64,000 bases of DNA from Nitrospirota bacterium (lineage in GTDB: Bacteria > Nitrospirota > UBA9217), in contig JAGVOT010000017.1 of assembly GCA_020052615.1 (NCBI GenBank), forward strand, positions 62,001-126,000, read 5' to 3'. A model generated the notes under the pieces. That model was not told the origin of the DNA, ran no database searches, and saw nothing but the letters and a program-made list of their open reading frames with translations. Each line of letters opens with the position of its first letter. The first letter of the stretch is position 1. The position numbers and the translations under genes are program-made. Of this stretch, positions 8,315 to 16,799 are shown piece by piece.

Positions 8315-8812
8315 TCACGCTGTATTTAAAGGTGCGTCAATCAAAAGAAGCGGTGAGATAAAATTTTCTCTATGGGGCATTTTTTCTGTGCCACCTGCCA
8401 TCTCATCGTCAATGCCGCATGGCGGGGATGTTTTGCCTTTGAAGCATTTTGATGACGCAATTTTGAGGTTAGATACCGCCCCGCCCTCACATAAATTGAG
8501 AGCAAAAGAGTAATCCGCAAATCTAACCGTTTTCCCCTGGGGGACGGCAAATTCCATAAAAAGAGCCAATTTATTGGATTTTGTAACAGCCGCACCGTCA
8601 ACAAAGTGAATGGGCTTACCGACACTTATTCTTATCTCGACTCCATCGTAAGCGTATTTAATAATCTGCGGCGGCCCGCTCGTACCGCCGCACGCATTTT
8701 TTTCAATCTTGCCACCATCACTAATGGGCTGATAATAATCGTGCATCCAAAAGGGCAAACACCCGTTTAGCACCGAGAGAGAAACAGCAATGAATAGTAA
8801 TTTATTTTTCAT
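8315..8812 (-). CDS. Putative lipoprotein of unknown function
   Basis: A 165-residue ORF with a lipoprotein signal (MKNKLLFIAVSLSVLNGC, lipobox LNGC, Cys18). The mature part contains several Cys residues (NACGGTSGPP, CEGGAV, SSKCFKG, PPCGID) and no domain that I recognise. Base composition is visibly more AT-rich than its neighbours and the ribosome site is weak, which suggests recent acquisition. The family is not identified. It probably stands alone between a CDF transporter and the phospholipase-like gene. Confidence 0.6.
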   Translation of the reverse strand: MKNKLLFIAVSLSVLNGCLPFWMHDYYQPISDGGKIEKNACGGTSGPPQIIKYAYDGVEIRISVGKPIHFVDGAAVTKSNKLALFMEFAVPQGKTVRFADYSFALNLCEGGAVSNLKIASSKCFKGKTSPPCGIDDEMAGGTEKMPHRENFISPLLLIDAPLNTA

Positions 8813-8857
8813 AGTTAGACCTGATTATCATCGAGAATCATAGAGCCCTGACAAGAT

Positions 8858-9757
8858 TCACAGTCTGATGAGGTCCTCATGCTCTTCTTCGTGAGGATTG
8901 ATATGGATCATCACGTCCCCGATGTTCGGGAAGCCCTCGAAGATGCGCTTCTTGACCTCCGTGGCTATGGTGTGCGACCGCCGGACGGTCATCTCCGGGT
9001 CCATGTCGAGCTTCATGTCCACGATGAGATACTGGCCGGAGCGGCGGCAGCGGATCTCGTGGACATGCTCCACCCCCTCCACTTTCTCTGCCATCTTCAC
9101 GATGTCATCGACGCACGGATCGGCCAGCCTGCCGTCCATCAGCTCATGGGCCGCGCCCATGAAGGTCTCGTAGCCGATGTGGAAGATGAATAAGGAAGTG
9201 AGCCCCGCGGCGATGGGGTCCATGATCGTCAGGCCGAAGAACGCCCCGGTCACACCGATCAGCGTGCTGACGGAGGTGATGGCGTCCTTGCGATGGTCCT
9301 TGGCGGCGGCGAGGATGGCGGGGCTGCCGAGCTTCCTGCCGATGACGACGGAGTACCGGTAGAGGGCCTCCTTGATGATGATCGTAAGAAAGGCAGCCGC
9401 GACCGCGACGTTCCCCGGCACCTCATAGGCCCCGTCGATGATGCTATGCACGGCCCTGAAGAGGATCCATCCGCCGGTCCCGAAGATGACCAGGGCCACA
9501 ATGATCGCCGCGAGGCTCTCTGCTTTGCCGTGGCCGTAGGGGTGCGCCTCGTCGTAGGGCCGGCTGCCGATGCGCAGGGCGATCATGCTCGCAAGGATGG
9601 CGATGAAATCCGCGGCGCTCTCCATGCCGTCGGCAAAGACCGCCTCGGACCTTCCGAAATGGCCGGCAAGCAGTTTCATGGTCATAAGCCCTGCGTTCAC
9701 CCAGAAGCCGATCCGGATGACCCTGCCGGCACTGCCGAACCGTTCAAGACGATCCAC
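8858..9757 (-). CDS. Cation diffusion facilitator (CDF) family transporter
   Basis: A 299-residue protein beginning at a GTG (9757) behind a GAGGGG. It has the usual six transmembrane helices in residues 12-200. The paired metal-site signatures are present: DGMESAADF in helix II and DHRKDAITS in helix V. A cytoplasmic ferredoxin-like domain with CVDDIVKMAEKVEGVEHVHE follows. The family exports Zn, Fe, Mn, Co or Ni by proton exchange across the inner membrane. The C-terminal NPHEEEHEDLIRL is acidic and His-rich. Aspartates at both site positions, rather than His/Asp, leave the metal open; Fe or Mn is possible. Confidence 0.9.
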   Translation of the reverse strand: MDRLERFGSAGRVIRIGFWVNAGLMTMKLLAGHFGRSEAVFADGMESAADFIAILASMIALRIGSRPYDEAHPYGHGKAESLAAIIVALVIFGTGGWILFRAVHSIIDGAYEVPGNVAVAAAFLTIIIKEALYRYSVVIGRKLGSPAILAAAKDHRKDAITSVSTLIGVTGAFFGLTIMDPIAAGLTSLFIFHIGYETFMGAAHELMDGRLADPCVDDIVKMAEKVEGVEHVHEIRCRRSGQYLIVDMKLDMDPEMTVRRSHTIATEVKKRIFEGFPNIGDVMIHINPHEEEHEDLIRL

Positions 9758-9771
9758 AAAACCCCCTCTTC

Positions 9772-9815
9772 TTTACACCTGACACGGGGACGCGGTGACA
9801 CGGGGACAGGGAGAA
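9772..9815. repeat. Periodic CACGGGGACGCGG units
   Basis: The gap before the CDF gene holds repeated units of the form GACACGGGGA and CGCGGTGACACGGGGACAGG. The same style occurs at 31376-31467, 40250-40280 and 54575-54605 in the opposite orientation. Confidence 0.5.
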
Positions 9816-9849
9816 AAAGCCTGAATCCATTACCCATGACCCTCGATCA

Positions 9850-10224
9850 CTACTCTTCGAACTTCTTCGCCCGAAGCCGTTTCTTCTCGCCGGTCTTCTT
9901 CTTGGTCTCGAGGATCTTTTCCTTGAGCCGGAACGGGCGGGGGCGCTTTCGTCTGCGATCCTTTTCCCTCGCCTGTTTCCGCTCCTGCTTCACCTGGAGG
10001 GCAGCTTCCGCGATCTTCTGTGCGAGAAGCCCGAGGGCGGCAATGCGGTTCATAGCCTGGGAGCGTTCCTGCTGACATTTCACCTCGATCCCCGTGGGAA
10101 GGTGCTTAAGATAAACGCAGGTGGATGTCTTGTTGACGTTCTGCCCGCCCTTTCCAGCGGAACGGATGAACTTCTCGATAATGTCTTCCTTGCGGAGCCC
10201 CAAGTCGCGGATGCGATCCGACAT
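9850..10224 (-). CDS. Peptide chain release factor-like (RF-1 domain) protein
   Basis: A ~124-residue protein. I favour the start at 10224 (MSDRIRDLG), with GGAAGG upstream; in-frame starts at 10263 and 10353 have no ribosome site and extend beyond family length. It carries the GGQ peptidyl-tRNA hydrolysis motif in RSAGKGGQNVNKT and the following TCVYLKHLPTGIEVKCQQERSQ, then a long, very basic C-terminal tail (KRPRPFRLKEKILETKKK) as in ArfB and mitochondrial ICT1/C12orf65. It lacks the codon-recognition domains of RF1/RF2. It probably rescues stalled ribosomes, with the tail entering the mRNA channel. Confidence 0.85.
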   Translation of the reverse strand: MSDRIRDLGLRKEDIIEKFIRSAGKGGQNVNKTSTCVYLKHLPTGIEVKCQQERSQAMNRIAALGLLAQKIAEAALQVKQERKQAREKDRRRKRPRPFRLKEKILETKKKTGEKKRLRAKKFEE

Positions 10225-10507
10225 GCTTTCCGACGGCCTTCCCTGCTGTCCTGAGCGCTGCATGCAGTGATTGTACTCAATTACCCCTGTCTTGACAAGC
10301 AGAGAAAGGTTTCGTTCCGCGTCGGATGCCGGTGATGAGCCCATTACAAACACGTTCGCGGTCGATTCCGGAAAGCAAAAGTTGCGGCCACCATTGTAAT
10401 TTATCTAATTTTGTGCTATATCTGGTGTCTGATCGCGTCTTTTGTTGCATCCTAAAACAAGCGGAGCGGTCCTGTTCTGCGAACGGCGCACGGGAGAGGA
10501 GATTTTC

Positions 10508-11119
10508 ATGGAGATCGATCTGAAGGATCCTAAAGTACAGGCGTATATCAACCAATACATCGACCAGCGCATCATCGGCGCGTCGCGCCAGCTTTATGAC
10601 TCACTGACCAAGCAGATCAGGGCCGTCGACGAGAAGGTCCAGCAGGTGGATAAGAAGGCGGCCAAGAACCGCGTCGCCATCATCGCCTCCAAGGGGACCC
10701 TCGATATGGCATACCCCCCGCTTCTCCTGGCCACGACCGCCCGGAGCATGGGCATCGAATCTTCGATCTTTTTCACCCTCTATGGAGTGGAGATCCTCAA
10801 GAAGAACGCCAGGCTGAAGGTAGCGCCCCTGGCAAACCCGGCCATGCCTATGCCGGTGCCCAACCTCATCGGCGCCATGCCCGGCATGACCGCCATGGCC
10901 TCGATGATGATGAAGGGCATGTTCAAGAAGCAGTCCGTGCCGCCCATCAGGGAGCTCATGGACATGGCCCGGGAATCAGGCGTGAAGCTCGTCTGCTGCC
11001 AGATGACCGTGGACGTCCTCGGAGTGAAGAAGAAGAACCTCATTGACGGCATTGAGTTCGGAGGGCTCGCTACGTTCATCGAGTACGGCATGGGATCGAC
11101 CATCAATCTCTTTGTCTAG
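10508..11119 (+). CDS. DsrE/DsrF/DrsH-like family protein
   Basis: A 203-residue protein; the ATG at 10508 (MEIDLKDPKV) is chosen because GAGGAG precedes it, though the frame extends upstream. The N-terminal part (QAYINQYIDQR...IRAVDEKVQQVDKK) is helical. The DsrE fold follows with RVAIIASKGTLDMAYPPLLLA and a hydrophobic Met/Pro-rich middle. The C-terminal segment is VKLVCCQMTVDVLGVKKKNL, with two adjacent Cys of which one aligns with the persulfide-carrying Cys of the DsrE2/DsrE3 group. Such proteins relay sulfane sulfur in the cytoplasm or at the membrane. It lies outside the main sulfur cluster, 4 kb away, on the other strand, upstream of a hypothetical gene. Confidence 0.85.
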   Translation: MEIDLKDPKVQAYINQYIDQRIIGASRQLYDSLTKQIRAVDEKVQQVDKKAAKNRVAIIASKGTLDMAYPPLLLATTARSMGIESSIFFTLYGVEILKKNARLKVAPLANPAMPMPVPNLIGAMPGMTAMASMMMKGMFKKQSVPPIRELMDMARESGVKLVCCQMTVDVLGVKKKNLIDGIEFGGLATFIEYGMGSTINLFV

Positions 11120-11166
11120 CAGCCCTGCTATGACCGTCCGAACAACGCAAAGGAGTATTTGAGGCG

Positions 11167-11595
11167 ATGGCTACGGGTACCCCGATTCTTACCGATAAAG
11201 GCCGGGAAGCAGTAAAAAATCCCCAGGCAGGCCTCACGGCGCGCTGCAGGAGCGTCCTCGTGCAGATCGACGGGACACGATCGCTCGATGAGGTCCGGAC
11301 CAGCCTTCGCGGCCTCGACGGCCTGGAAGAGGCCATCAAGAAACTCACGGACGAAGGGTATATAAAGCTTGCCCAGGACTGCCGGGACATCATCAAGGAC
11401 GCCGCCGTCAAGATCCTCGGAGCCAAGTCCCCCACGATCAACCGCAAGATCGATGAGCTTCACGCCAAGTACGGAGACGGCTGCTGGACCCACCTGGACG
11501 AGTTGGAAAAGGCGGCCCGCCTCTTTTACGGAGCGGACCTCGCCGACAGCCTGAAACAGGAGTTTGTCCGGATCCTGAAAATGCACGGCAAATAA
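11167..11595 (+). CDS. Conserved-looking hypothetical protein
   Basis: A 142-residue soluble protein with no signal peptide or membrane segment. AAAGGAG and GAGG precede the start. It begins MATGTPILTDKGREAVKN and has a winged-helix-like stretch (SLDEVRTSLRGLDGLEEAIKKLTDEGYIKL), then a helical C-terminus with KYGDGCWTHLDELEKAARLFYG. It follows the DsrE-like gene by 47 bases and precedes pilT by 143, so it is probably co-transcribed with the former. I do not recognise a defined family; similar start segments occur in proteins accompanying pilus or response-regulator genes of related bacteria. Confidence 0.65.
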   Translation: MATGTPILTDKGREAVKNPQAGLTARCRSVLVQIDGTRSLDEVRTSLRGLDGLEEAIKKLTDEGYIKLAQDCRDIIKDAAVKILGAKSPTINRKIDELHAKYGDGCWTHLDELEKAARLFYGADLADSLKQEFVRILKMHGK

Positions 11596-11738
11596 GCCAT
11601 CATCCAAATTCCACACGGCCTGCCTTCCTGCAACATCCGCTGGTCCCGTCATGCTGCTCCTCGATAGTACTGGAAATAACGAAGCAAATGTGCTAGATTT
11701 TTGCTACCTATCCCCAAATAAATCCTCAGGAAGGCCCC

Positions 11739-13205
11739 ATGGCACAACTCGACAAGCTCATCGACAAACTTCAGCTGAACCAGGAGATCCTCCTCGACTC
11801 CGGCAAAACGCCCATGCTGAAGACCGACGCCGGGACGAAGCCGATGCTCAACCAGCAGTTATCGGCCCAACAGCTGATCCCGCTCATCCAGGAGATCGCC
11901 CCGGCAGGCAACAGAGCCGCCATTGCCCAGCGAAAACAGTCACGGTTCGAATACACTTTCGGTGGAAAGACCGTCGTGGTCCTGTACGCCCCCGACGGCG
12001 ATCAGGTATCGGCAAAGATCGCCATCCCCGGCTACGAAGAAGATTCGGCCGCGCCGGCACCTGCAGGCGCGCCAAAGCCCGGAGCCGCCACCGGCGCCCC
12101 ATCGGGCGCCGAGCCCGAGATCAACGTCCTGCTCCGGAAGATGTTCCAGATGGGTGCGTCAGACCTCCATATCACGTCCAACCACAAACCGCTTATCCGG
12201 CTGCATGGCGATATGCAGGAGCTGTCCGACCAGCCGGTCATCACCCAGGACCGCATGCAGACGCTCCTGGGGGCCATCATGCCGCCGCACAACGCCGCCC
12301 AGTACGAGGATACCCACGACACGGACTTCGCCCACGAGATCGCGAACCTTGCCCGTTTCCGCGTAAACACCTTCATGGACCGTTTCGGCATGGGGGCGGT
12401 CTTCCGGACGATCCCCATGGAGATCGTGACCGCCGAGAAGCTGGGGCTTTCCAAGGAGATCCTCGACCTCTGCTTCCTCTCCAAGGGTCTCGTCCTCGTC
12501 ACGGGCCCCACGGGGTCCGGCAAATCCACCACCCTCTGCGCCCTGGTGGACTACATCAACCGGCACCGGAAGGACCATATCATCACCATCGAGGACCCCA
12601 TCGAGTTCGTGCACCAGAAAAAGAACTGCCTCATCAATCAGCGCGAAGTGCACGTCCACACCAAGTCGTTCTCGAACGCCCTCCGTGCGGCGCTCCGGGA
12701 GGACCCCGACATCGTCCTCGTGGGCGAGATGCGGGACCTCGAGACGATCGCCATCGCCATCGAGACGGCCGAGACGGGACACCTCGTGTTCGGCACCCTC
12801 CACACGACCACCGCCGCATCCACCGTCGACCGCATCATCGACCAGTTCCCGGCGGACCGGCAGTCGCAGATCCGGACCATGCTGGCAAGCTCTCTGAAGG
12901 GCGTGATCTCCCAGACGCTCTGCAAGAAGAACGGCGGGGGCCGGGTTGCCGCCATAGAATTCCTCTTCGTGAACAGCGCCGTTTCGAACCTCATCCGCGA
13001 GGGAAAGATCTACCAGATCCCCTCCGTCATGCAGACCGCCAAGCAGCAGGGCATGGTGCTTCTGAACGAGGCCCTGTTCAAGTACGTCGTCGACAAGGTG
13101 GTCGCGCCCGAGGAGGCCTACGTCAAGGCCATCGACAAGCAGGGCTTCGTCACCATGCTGAAGTCGAAGGGCATCACGATCAACCTGACGGGATTGGGCG
13201 ATTAA
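11739..13205 (+). CDS. PilT/PilU-type twitching motility ATPase with an extra N-terminal domain
   Basis: A 488-residue secretion ATPase. The core (about 128-488) has the PilT N-domain beginning LLRKMFQMGASDLHITS, Walker A GPTGSGKST near residue 256, the Asp box, Walker B ALREDPDIVLVGEMRD, the His box TLHTTTAASTVDRIID and a PilT C-terminal arm. PilT-family hexamers power pilus retraction on the cytoplasmic face. The first ~120 residues are additional: MLKTDAGTKPMLNQQLSAQQ and RFEYTFGGKTVVVLY look like a second, degenerate copy of the N-domain joined by an Ala/Pro linker. The gene is 13 bases upstream of a small partner. No other pilus genes are in the window. Confidence 0.9.
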   Translation: MAQLDKLIDKLQLNQEILLDSGKTPMLKTDAGTKPMLNQQLSAQQLIPLIQEIAPAGNRAAIAQRKQSRFEYTFGGKTVVVLYAPDGDQVSAKIAIPGYEEDSAAPAPAGAPKPGAATGAPSGAEPEINVLLRKMFQMGASDLHITSNHKPLIRLHGDMQELSDQPVITQDRMQTLLGAIMPPHNAAQYEDTHDTDFAHEIANLARFRVNTFMDRFGMGAVFRTIPMEIVTAEKLGLSKEILDLCFLSKGLVLVTGPTGSGKSTTLCALVDYINRHRKDHIITIEDPIEFVHQKKNCLINQREVHVHTKSFSNALRAALREDPDIVLVGEMRDLETIAIAIETAETGHLVFGTLHTTTAASTVDRIIDQFPADRQSQIRTMLASSLKGVISQTLCKKNGGGRVAAIEFLFVNSAVSNLIREGKIYQIPSVMQTAKQQGMVLLNEALFKYVVDKVVAPEEAYVKAIDKQGFVTMLKSKGITINLTGLGD

Positions 13206-13218
13206 GGAAGGAGCGGCC

Positions 13219-13683
13219 ATGGCAGAACGCAGCGAGTTCGCCGTACCCAAGGAAAAGCAGCTGGTCACCGTGTATCTCCTCGGCGGCGACACGATTGAGG
13301 GGAACATCTTCCTGGAGTACAATCCCGACGCGCGGACGCTTCACCAGAAGATGATGGCGTTCCTGGAGAACCAGACAGATTTTTTTCCCCTGTCCAGCGG
13401 AAGCATGCCGGAATTCATCAGCAAGAGCGCCATCCGTATGGTCGAAGTGCACTATCCCGAGGATGAGGCCGCTTTCGAGATCATGCATGTCGAGCTGGTC
13501 ACGGTCATCTTCCGCGACGGCACCCAGGTGAGCGGCGACCTCCTGGCCGACGTTCCCGAGCAGCGGAAACGGCTGTCCGACTGTCTGAACCTCACGGGCA
13601 GGTTCCTCTGCACGCGGGCCTACGGCAAGGTCTGCTACATCAGCAAGCAGGCCATCCTGAAGGTGATCACTGCGGGGAAATGA
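13219..13683 (+). CDS. Small protein paired with the PilT-like ATPase; internal beta-repeat
   Basis: A 154-residue cytoplasmic protein, 13 bases after the ATPase and sharing its terminator, with GGAGCGGCC before the ATG. Two similar beta segments are visible: LVTVYLLGGDTIEGNIF (about 14-30) and LVTVIFRDGTQVSGDLL (about 94-110), suggesting a duplicated SH3/Sm-like barrel strand pair. Between them lie FLENQTDFFPL and the KSAIRMVEVHYPED segment. The family is of unknown function; proteins of this type often accompany PilT-like genes. A role in ATPase regulation or localisation is inference from position only. Confidence 0.7.
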   Translation: MAERSEFAVPKEKQLVTVYLLGGDTIEGNIFLEYNPDARTLHQKMMAFLENQTDFFPLSSGSMPEFISKSAIRMVEVHYPEDEAAFEIMHVELVTVIFRDGTQVSGDLLADVPEQRKRLSDCLNLTGRFLCTRAYGKVCYISKQAILKVITAGK

Positions 13684-13717
13684 TCCAGCGGCCGTCGTAC
13701 GACCAATGAAAGAACAG

Positions 13718-13755
13718 AAAGGGCTTGCCTGGTTTTCAGGCAAGCCCTTTTGTTT
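13718..13755 (+). terminator. Strong rho-independent terminator
   Basis: A perfect 14-base stem (13718-13731 with 13737-13750, AAAGGGCTTGCCTG) with a five-base loop, followed by TTTTGTTT. It ends the pilT-partner transcript. Confidence 0.93.
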
Positions 13756-13963
13756 CCCGGCGAGGTTCGTGACATCGTGACGAGACGATCTTCACCCGCA
13801 GGACGGCATTCCCCTGAAACGATCGGAGAGGACCCGTTGCGCGTGATCCTGCCTGTCTGGACACATTCGGTTGGTTACGCTATACTGAATCAGACTGAGA
13901 CTAACAGCTTGGACCCGGGAGCGAGCGCATTCCCCGGGACATACTGCGAGGACCTTCAACGCT

Positions 13964-14560
13964 ATGAATATCATGAGCCTGCTGAATGATTTCCTGCTGA
14001 GCTTCATTCCCATCATGATCGCGCTCGATGCACCGGCAACCCTTCCGATCTTCATGGCCATGACCGAAGGGATGAAAAAGCATGAGCGCCGTGCCATCGT
14101 ACGACAGTCCATCGTAACGGCATTCCTGGTAACCATCGGTTTCGTCTTCCTGGGCCGTGCCGTCTTTCGGGCGCTCGACATCCTCGTGGAGGACTTCATG
14201 ATCGCCGGCGGGACGCTCCTGCTCATCATCGCCATTCTGGACATCGTACGGGCGGGCGAAAAGAAAACGGTCATCTCACCGACCTTCGGCGTCGTTCCCT
14301 TCGGAACGCCGCTCATTGCAGGCCCCGCCACCCTCACGACCACGCTGGTGCTCGTGGGAAGCTACGGCTACGCGCCGGTCATCCTCTCGCTCATCGTAAA
14401 CATCCTGCTCGCCTGGCTCATCTTCGCCCAGGCGGACCGCATCATAAAGTTCATCGGCATCGGCGGCTCGCGCGCCTTTGCCAAGGTCATGGCGCTGTTC
14501 CTCGCGGCCATTGCCGTCAAGATGATCCGGAGCGGGCTGATCAAGCTCATCGAGGGATAG
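13964..14560 (+). CDS. MarC family integral membrane protein
   Basis: A 198-residue protein with six predicted membrane helices. MarC/UPF0056 signatures include FIPIMIALDAPATLPIFMA at the N-terminus, the central AGGTLLLIIAILDI, VVPFGTPLIAGPATLTT and IGIGGSRAFAKVMALFLAAIAVKM at the C-terminus. A TATACT sequence at about 13880 could be its -10 element. The family was once linked to multiple antibiotic resistance, but its function is unproven; a role as a small-molecule or amino-acid exporter is suspected. A second start three codons later (MSLL) is possible. It is followed by a DUF202 gene 9 bases downstream, so they form an operon. Confidence 0.9.
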   Translation: MNIMSLLNDFLLSFIPIMIALDAPATLPIFMAMTEGMKKHERRAIVRQSIVTAFLVTIGFVFLGRAVFRALDILVEDFMIAGGTLLLIIAILDIVRAGEKKTVISPTFGVVPFGTPLIAGPATLTTTLVLVGSYGYAPVILSLIVNILLAWLIFAQADRIIKFIGIGGSRAFAKVMALFLAAIAVKMIRSGLIKLIEG

Positions 14561-14569
14561 GGAGCGGCA

Positions 14570-14968
14570 ATGGCGGAAACAGGGACGGGCAGACCGCTCG
14601 CAAAGGTCAGGAACCGCCGGGTCCACATGGCGAACGAGCGAACGTTCCTGGCGTGGGTCCGGACGAGCATCTCGATCATGGCCTTCGGCTTCGTGGTGGA
14701 AAAGTTTTCGCTCTTCGTGAAGCAGTTTGCCTACTATCTGGGGAAGGAAGCCTCGCCCCCTCCAGCGGGATATTCCGCAGTGTTCGGCGTGATCCTCGTG
14801 GGCCTCGGTGCGGCCATCGGCGTCCTTTCGTTCTTCCGGTACAAGACCGTCGAGCGCCAGATCGACGAGGATACCTACGTGCCCTCCAGGGTCCTGAGCG
14901 TGCTGCTCACCCTGTCGCTGCTCGCCATAGGCGCTTTCCTTGTCCTCTATCTCGTTCACAGCCTGTAA
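14570..14968 (+). CDS. YidH/DUF202 family membrane protein
   Basis: A 132-residue inner-membrane protein with GGAGCGG before the ATG. The DUF202 signature is the cytoplasmic segment MANERTFLAWVRTSISIMAFG leading into helix 1 (residues ~20-45). Helix 2 (VFGVILVGLGAAIGVLSFF) and helix 3 (VLLTLSLLAIGAFLVLYLV) follow, with the RYKTVERQID loop typical of the family. Function is unknown; in several bacteria DUF202 proteins support membrane stress resistance or polyphosphate synthesis. It is translationally close to MarC, suggesting joint expression. Confidence 0.88.
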   Translation: MAETGTGRPLAKVRNRRVHMANERTFLAWVRTSISIMAFGFVVEKFSLFVKQFAYYLGKEASPPPAGYSAVFGVILVGLGAAIGVLSFFRYKTVERQIDEDTYVPSRVLSVLLTLSLLAIGAFLVLYLVHSL

Positions 14969-15262
14969 GGCCATCGGAAAGCAATGCTCTCCCGTTGTCG
15001 TACAGACCCGGCAGAAAGCACGAGGGCGACCACTCCTTTTCCGGGGGAAATGAAGCGTGCTGCAGCAAGCTGACGGGGTAGCCGGTTCATGTTACTTTCC
15101 CCTCCCTGCGATGGGAGGGAACGAAGGAGAGGATGAAGTATCGGCCGCTCATGCCCATCATCCACACCTAACCTCGCCCCATCCAGGGGGAGGAACGCGC
15201 ACAACAAGGGTGCGGGGAATTGTAAATTCGACGATACGACCTGTCCCGGCTTAAGGAGAACC
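14969..15262. other. Convergent intergenic gap with a short hairpin
   Basis: This lies between convergent gene ends. A small inverted repeat CCCTCCC/GGGAGGG sits at about 15100-15120 and a similar GGGGGAGG stretch at about 15187-15194. No coding sequence or clear terminator for either side is visible. Confidence 0.5.
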
Positions 15263-16453
15263 CTACGGCCAGTTGCTGGATCCGTGCTTCATTTTGTACA
15301 GGAAGTATTTTTCAAACCCGACCTTCATCCATCTCGCCCATACGGCTTTCTTGGTATAGGAACTCTGTCTCGGCGGGAGGACCGGATAGGCCTTCATCAG
15401 GGCGGCTGTATTCCCCATGTCCATAAGACAGACAACGCCGAGATCATCAGCGACAGGCGGTGTCTTCCCGGTAACGTCCGACGCAATGGTTGCAGCGGCG
15501 ATCTTCGCCATTTTCACGGTCATGAACCCGGTCTTGGGCACGCCCGTCGGCACCGGCGTCGCCTCGGGTGGCGCAATGGCCATCGCCACGCCGATCGCAA
15601 AGATATTCTTATGCTTGGGGTGACGGTAGTTCTTGTCCACCGGGATGAATCCCCGGGGATTCCCGAGCGGCGCAACGGCAGGCACCCCCTTGAACGGCGG
15701 AGCGATCATGGCGAGTTTGAATGGTATCTTATTGCCATCCTTCAGCCGTATCTCTCCGGGAGCAACTTCCTGAATGGCCTGGCTCACCAGCGGCTTGATG
15801 TCCCGCTCGGCGAACTCATGTTCCATGAACGTCTTCGAGGCGCCAAGTCCGCCGACGCCCATATGGCCGAGGTAGGGTTCTGAGGTAAGATACAGAATCG
15901 GAATCTTGTGGCGCATCTTCCGCCGGCGAAGCTCGCTATCTATTTCGAAAGCAAGCTCATAGGACGGGCCGAAGCAGCTCACCATCTGCGAAGAGCCAAG
16001 AACGATGGGACCGGGATTCTCAAGAACGCTCTTCCACGTCGCTCCCGTTTTTACCGCGTGGTCGAGCGTGAAGGTGCAGGCCGTATATCCCTTGTCCGGT
16101 CCGAGGCCGGGGATCTCATCAAAGGCAAGATGCGGTCCGGTTGATATGACGAGAAAGTCATAAGGGAGCTCTTTCCCTTTTGACGTGATGACCTTCGATG
16201 AGTCGGCATCTACCTGTTTCGCGGCCTCATGGACGAAATCAATTCCCTTCGGCTTAAGAATTTCAATTACCTTGAGCGTAATGTCCTCCGGTTTGCGCCA
16301 ACCCATGATGAGCCAGGGAAGCGACGGCAGAAACACGAACCGGTCGTCATCGCTCACCACGGTCACATCCGCTTGCTTGCCGAGCAGCCGCTTAATTTCA
16401 AAGGCCGCCGTCAATCCCCCGAACGATCCTCCTAAAACAACGATCTTTGCCAT
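15263..16453 (-). CDS. Sulfide:quinone oxidoreductase-like flavoprotein
   Basis: A 396-residue FAD protein with GGAGGATAAT before the ATG. The N-terminal FAD site reads VVLGGSFGGLTAA. Three Cys lie where sulfide:quinone reductases have their redox trio: Cys126 (TACTF), Cys160 (SCFGPSYE) and Cys342 (VCLMDMG). The C-terminal FAD/quinone segment FAIGVAMAI and a membrane-associating amphipathic tail (RWMKVGFEKYFLYKMKHG) complete the pattern. The enzyme oxidises sulfide to polysulfide and passes electrons to quinone at the membrane. It is the last gene of the sulfur cluster, and its product would feed persulfide to the DsrE/TusBC proteins. A sulfur-handling relative with another substrate cannot be excluded. 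Confidence 0.85.
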   Translation of the reverse strand: MAKIVVLGGSFGGLTAAFEIKRLLGKQADVTVVSDDDRFVFLPSLPWLIMGWRKPEDITLKVIEILKPKGIDFVHEAAKQVDADSSKVITSKGKELPYDFLVISTGPHLAFDEIPGLGPDKGYTACTFTLDHAVKTGATWKSVLENPGPIVLGSSQMVSCFGPSYELAFEIDSELRRRKMRHKIPILYLTSEPYLGHMGVGGLGASKTFMEHEFAERDIKPLVSQAIQEVAPGEIRLKDGNKIPFKLAMIAPPFKGVPAVAPLGNPRGFIPVDKNYRHPKHKNIFAIGVAMAIAPPEATPVPTGVPKTGFMTVKMAKIAAATIASDVTGKTPPVADDLGVVCLMDMGNTAALMKAYPVLPPRQSSYTKKAVWARWMKVGFEKYFLYKMKHGSSNWP

Positions 16454-16507
16454 ATTATCCTCCCCAGGATTTAATCGTCACCGCGTTTCTAACTTCTAAT
16501 CGCCATT

Positions 16508-16789
16508 CTAGAACATCCCTGTCACTTTTTTTCCGCTGGTTATCATGTCTGTCAATTTATCGTAGTCGATGGTTTTTACCCGGTCATCCATCTCGGAATC
16601 CTTGAGACCCCGAAGCCTCTTATCGTCGTCGAGTACATACACTGCGCCCGGCACGGTCCCCAGCCGCTCTTTCTGGGCAAAATAGACGCCGTTCTGCAGA
16701 AGAACAAGATCGGCCCCGCTTTCCTTCGCGAGGGTCAAGCCGAGCGCTCCATCTGTAGTATCGGGTGCGCTTTTTATCATCACCAGCAT
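16508..16789 (-). CDS. TusB/DsrH-like sulfur-relay protein
   Basis: A 93-residue soluble protein beginning MLVMIKSAPDTTDGALGL, with GAGGAGG before the ATG. The size, the VLLQNGVYFAQKE segment and VYVLDDDKRLRGL match the DsrH/TusB family. No Cys is present, so it lacks the Cys seen in some DsrH proteins and may act as a structural subunit of a DsrEFH/TusBCD-like hexamer. It lies 10 bases downstream of the TusC-like gene. A complex with the DsrE and TusC neighbours is inferred from the fixed gene set in other bacteria. Confidence 0.82.
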   Translation of the reverse strand: MLVMIKSAPDTTDGALGLTLAKESGADLVLLQNGVYFAQKERLGTVPGAVYVLDDDKRLRGLKDSEMDDRVKTIDYDKLTDMITSGKKVTGMF

Positions 16790-16799
16790 GGCGTCCTCC

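Noticed and set aside
11938-11952. GGTTCGAATAC, resembling a tRNA T-arm
   Set aside because: It is within the pilT coding sequence and no cloverleaf can be drawn around it.
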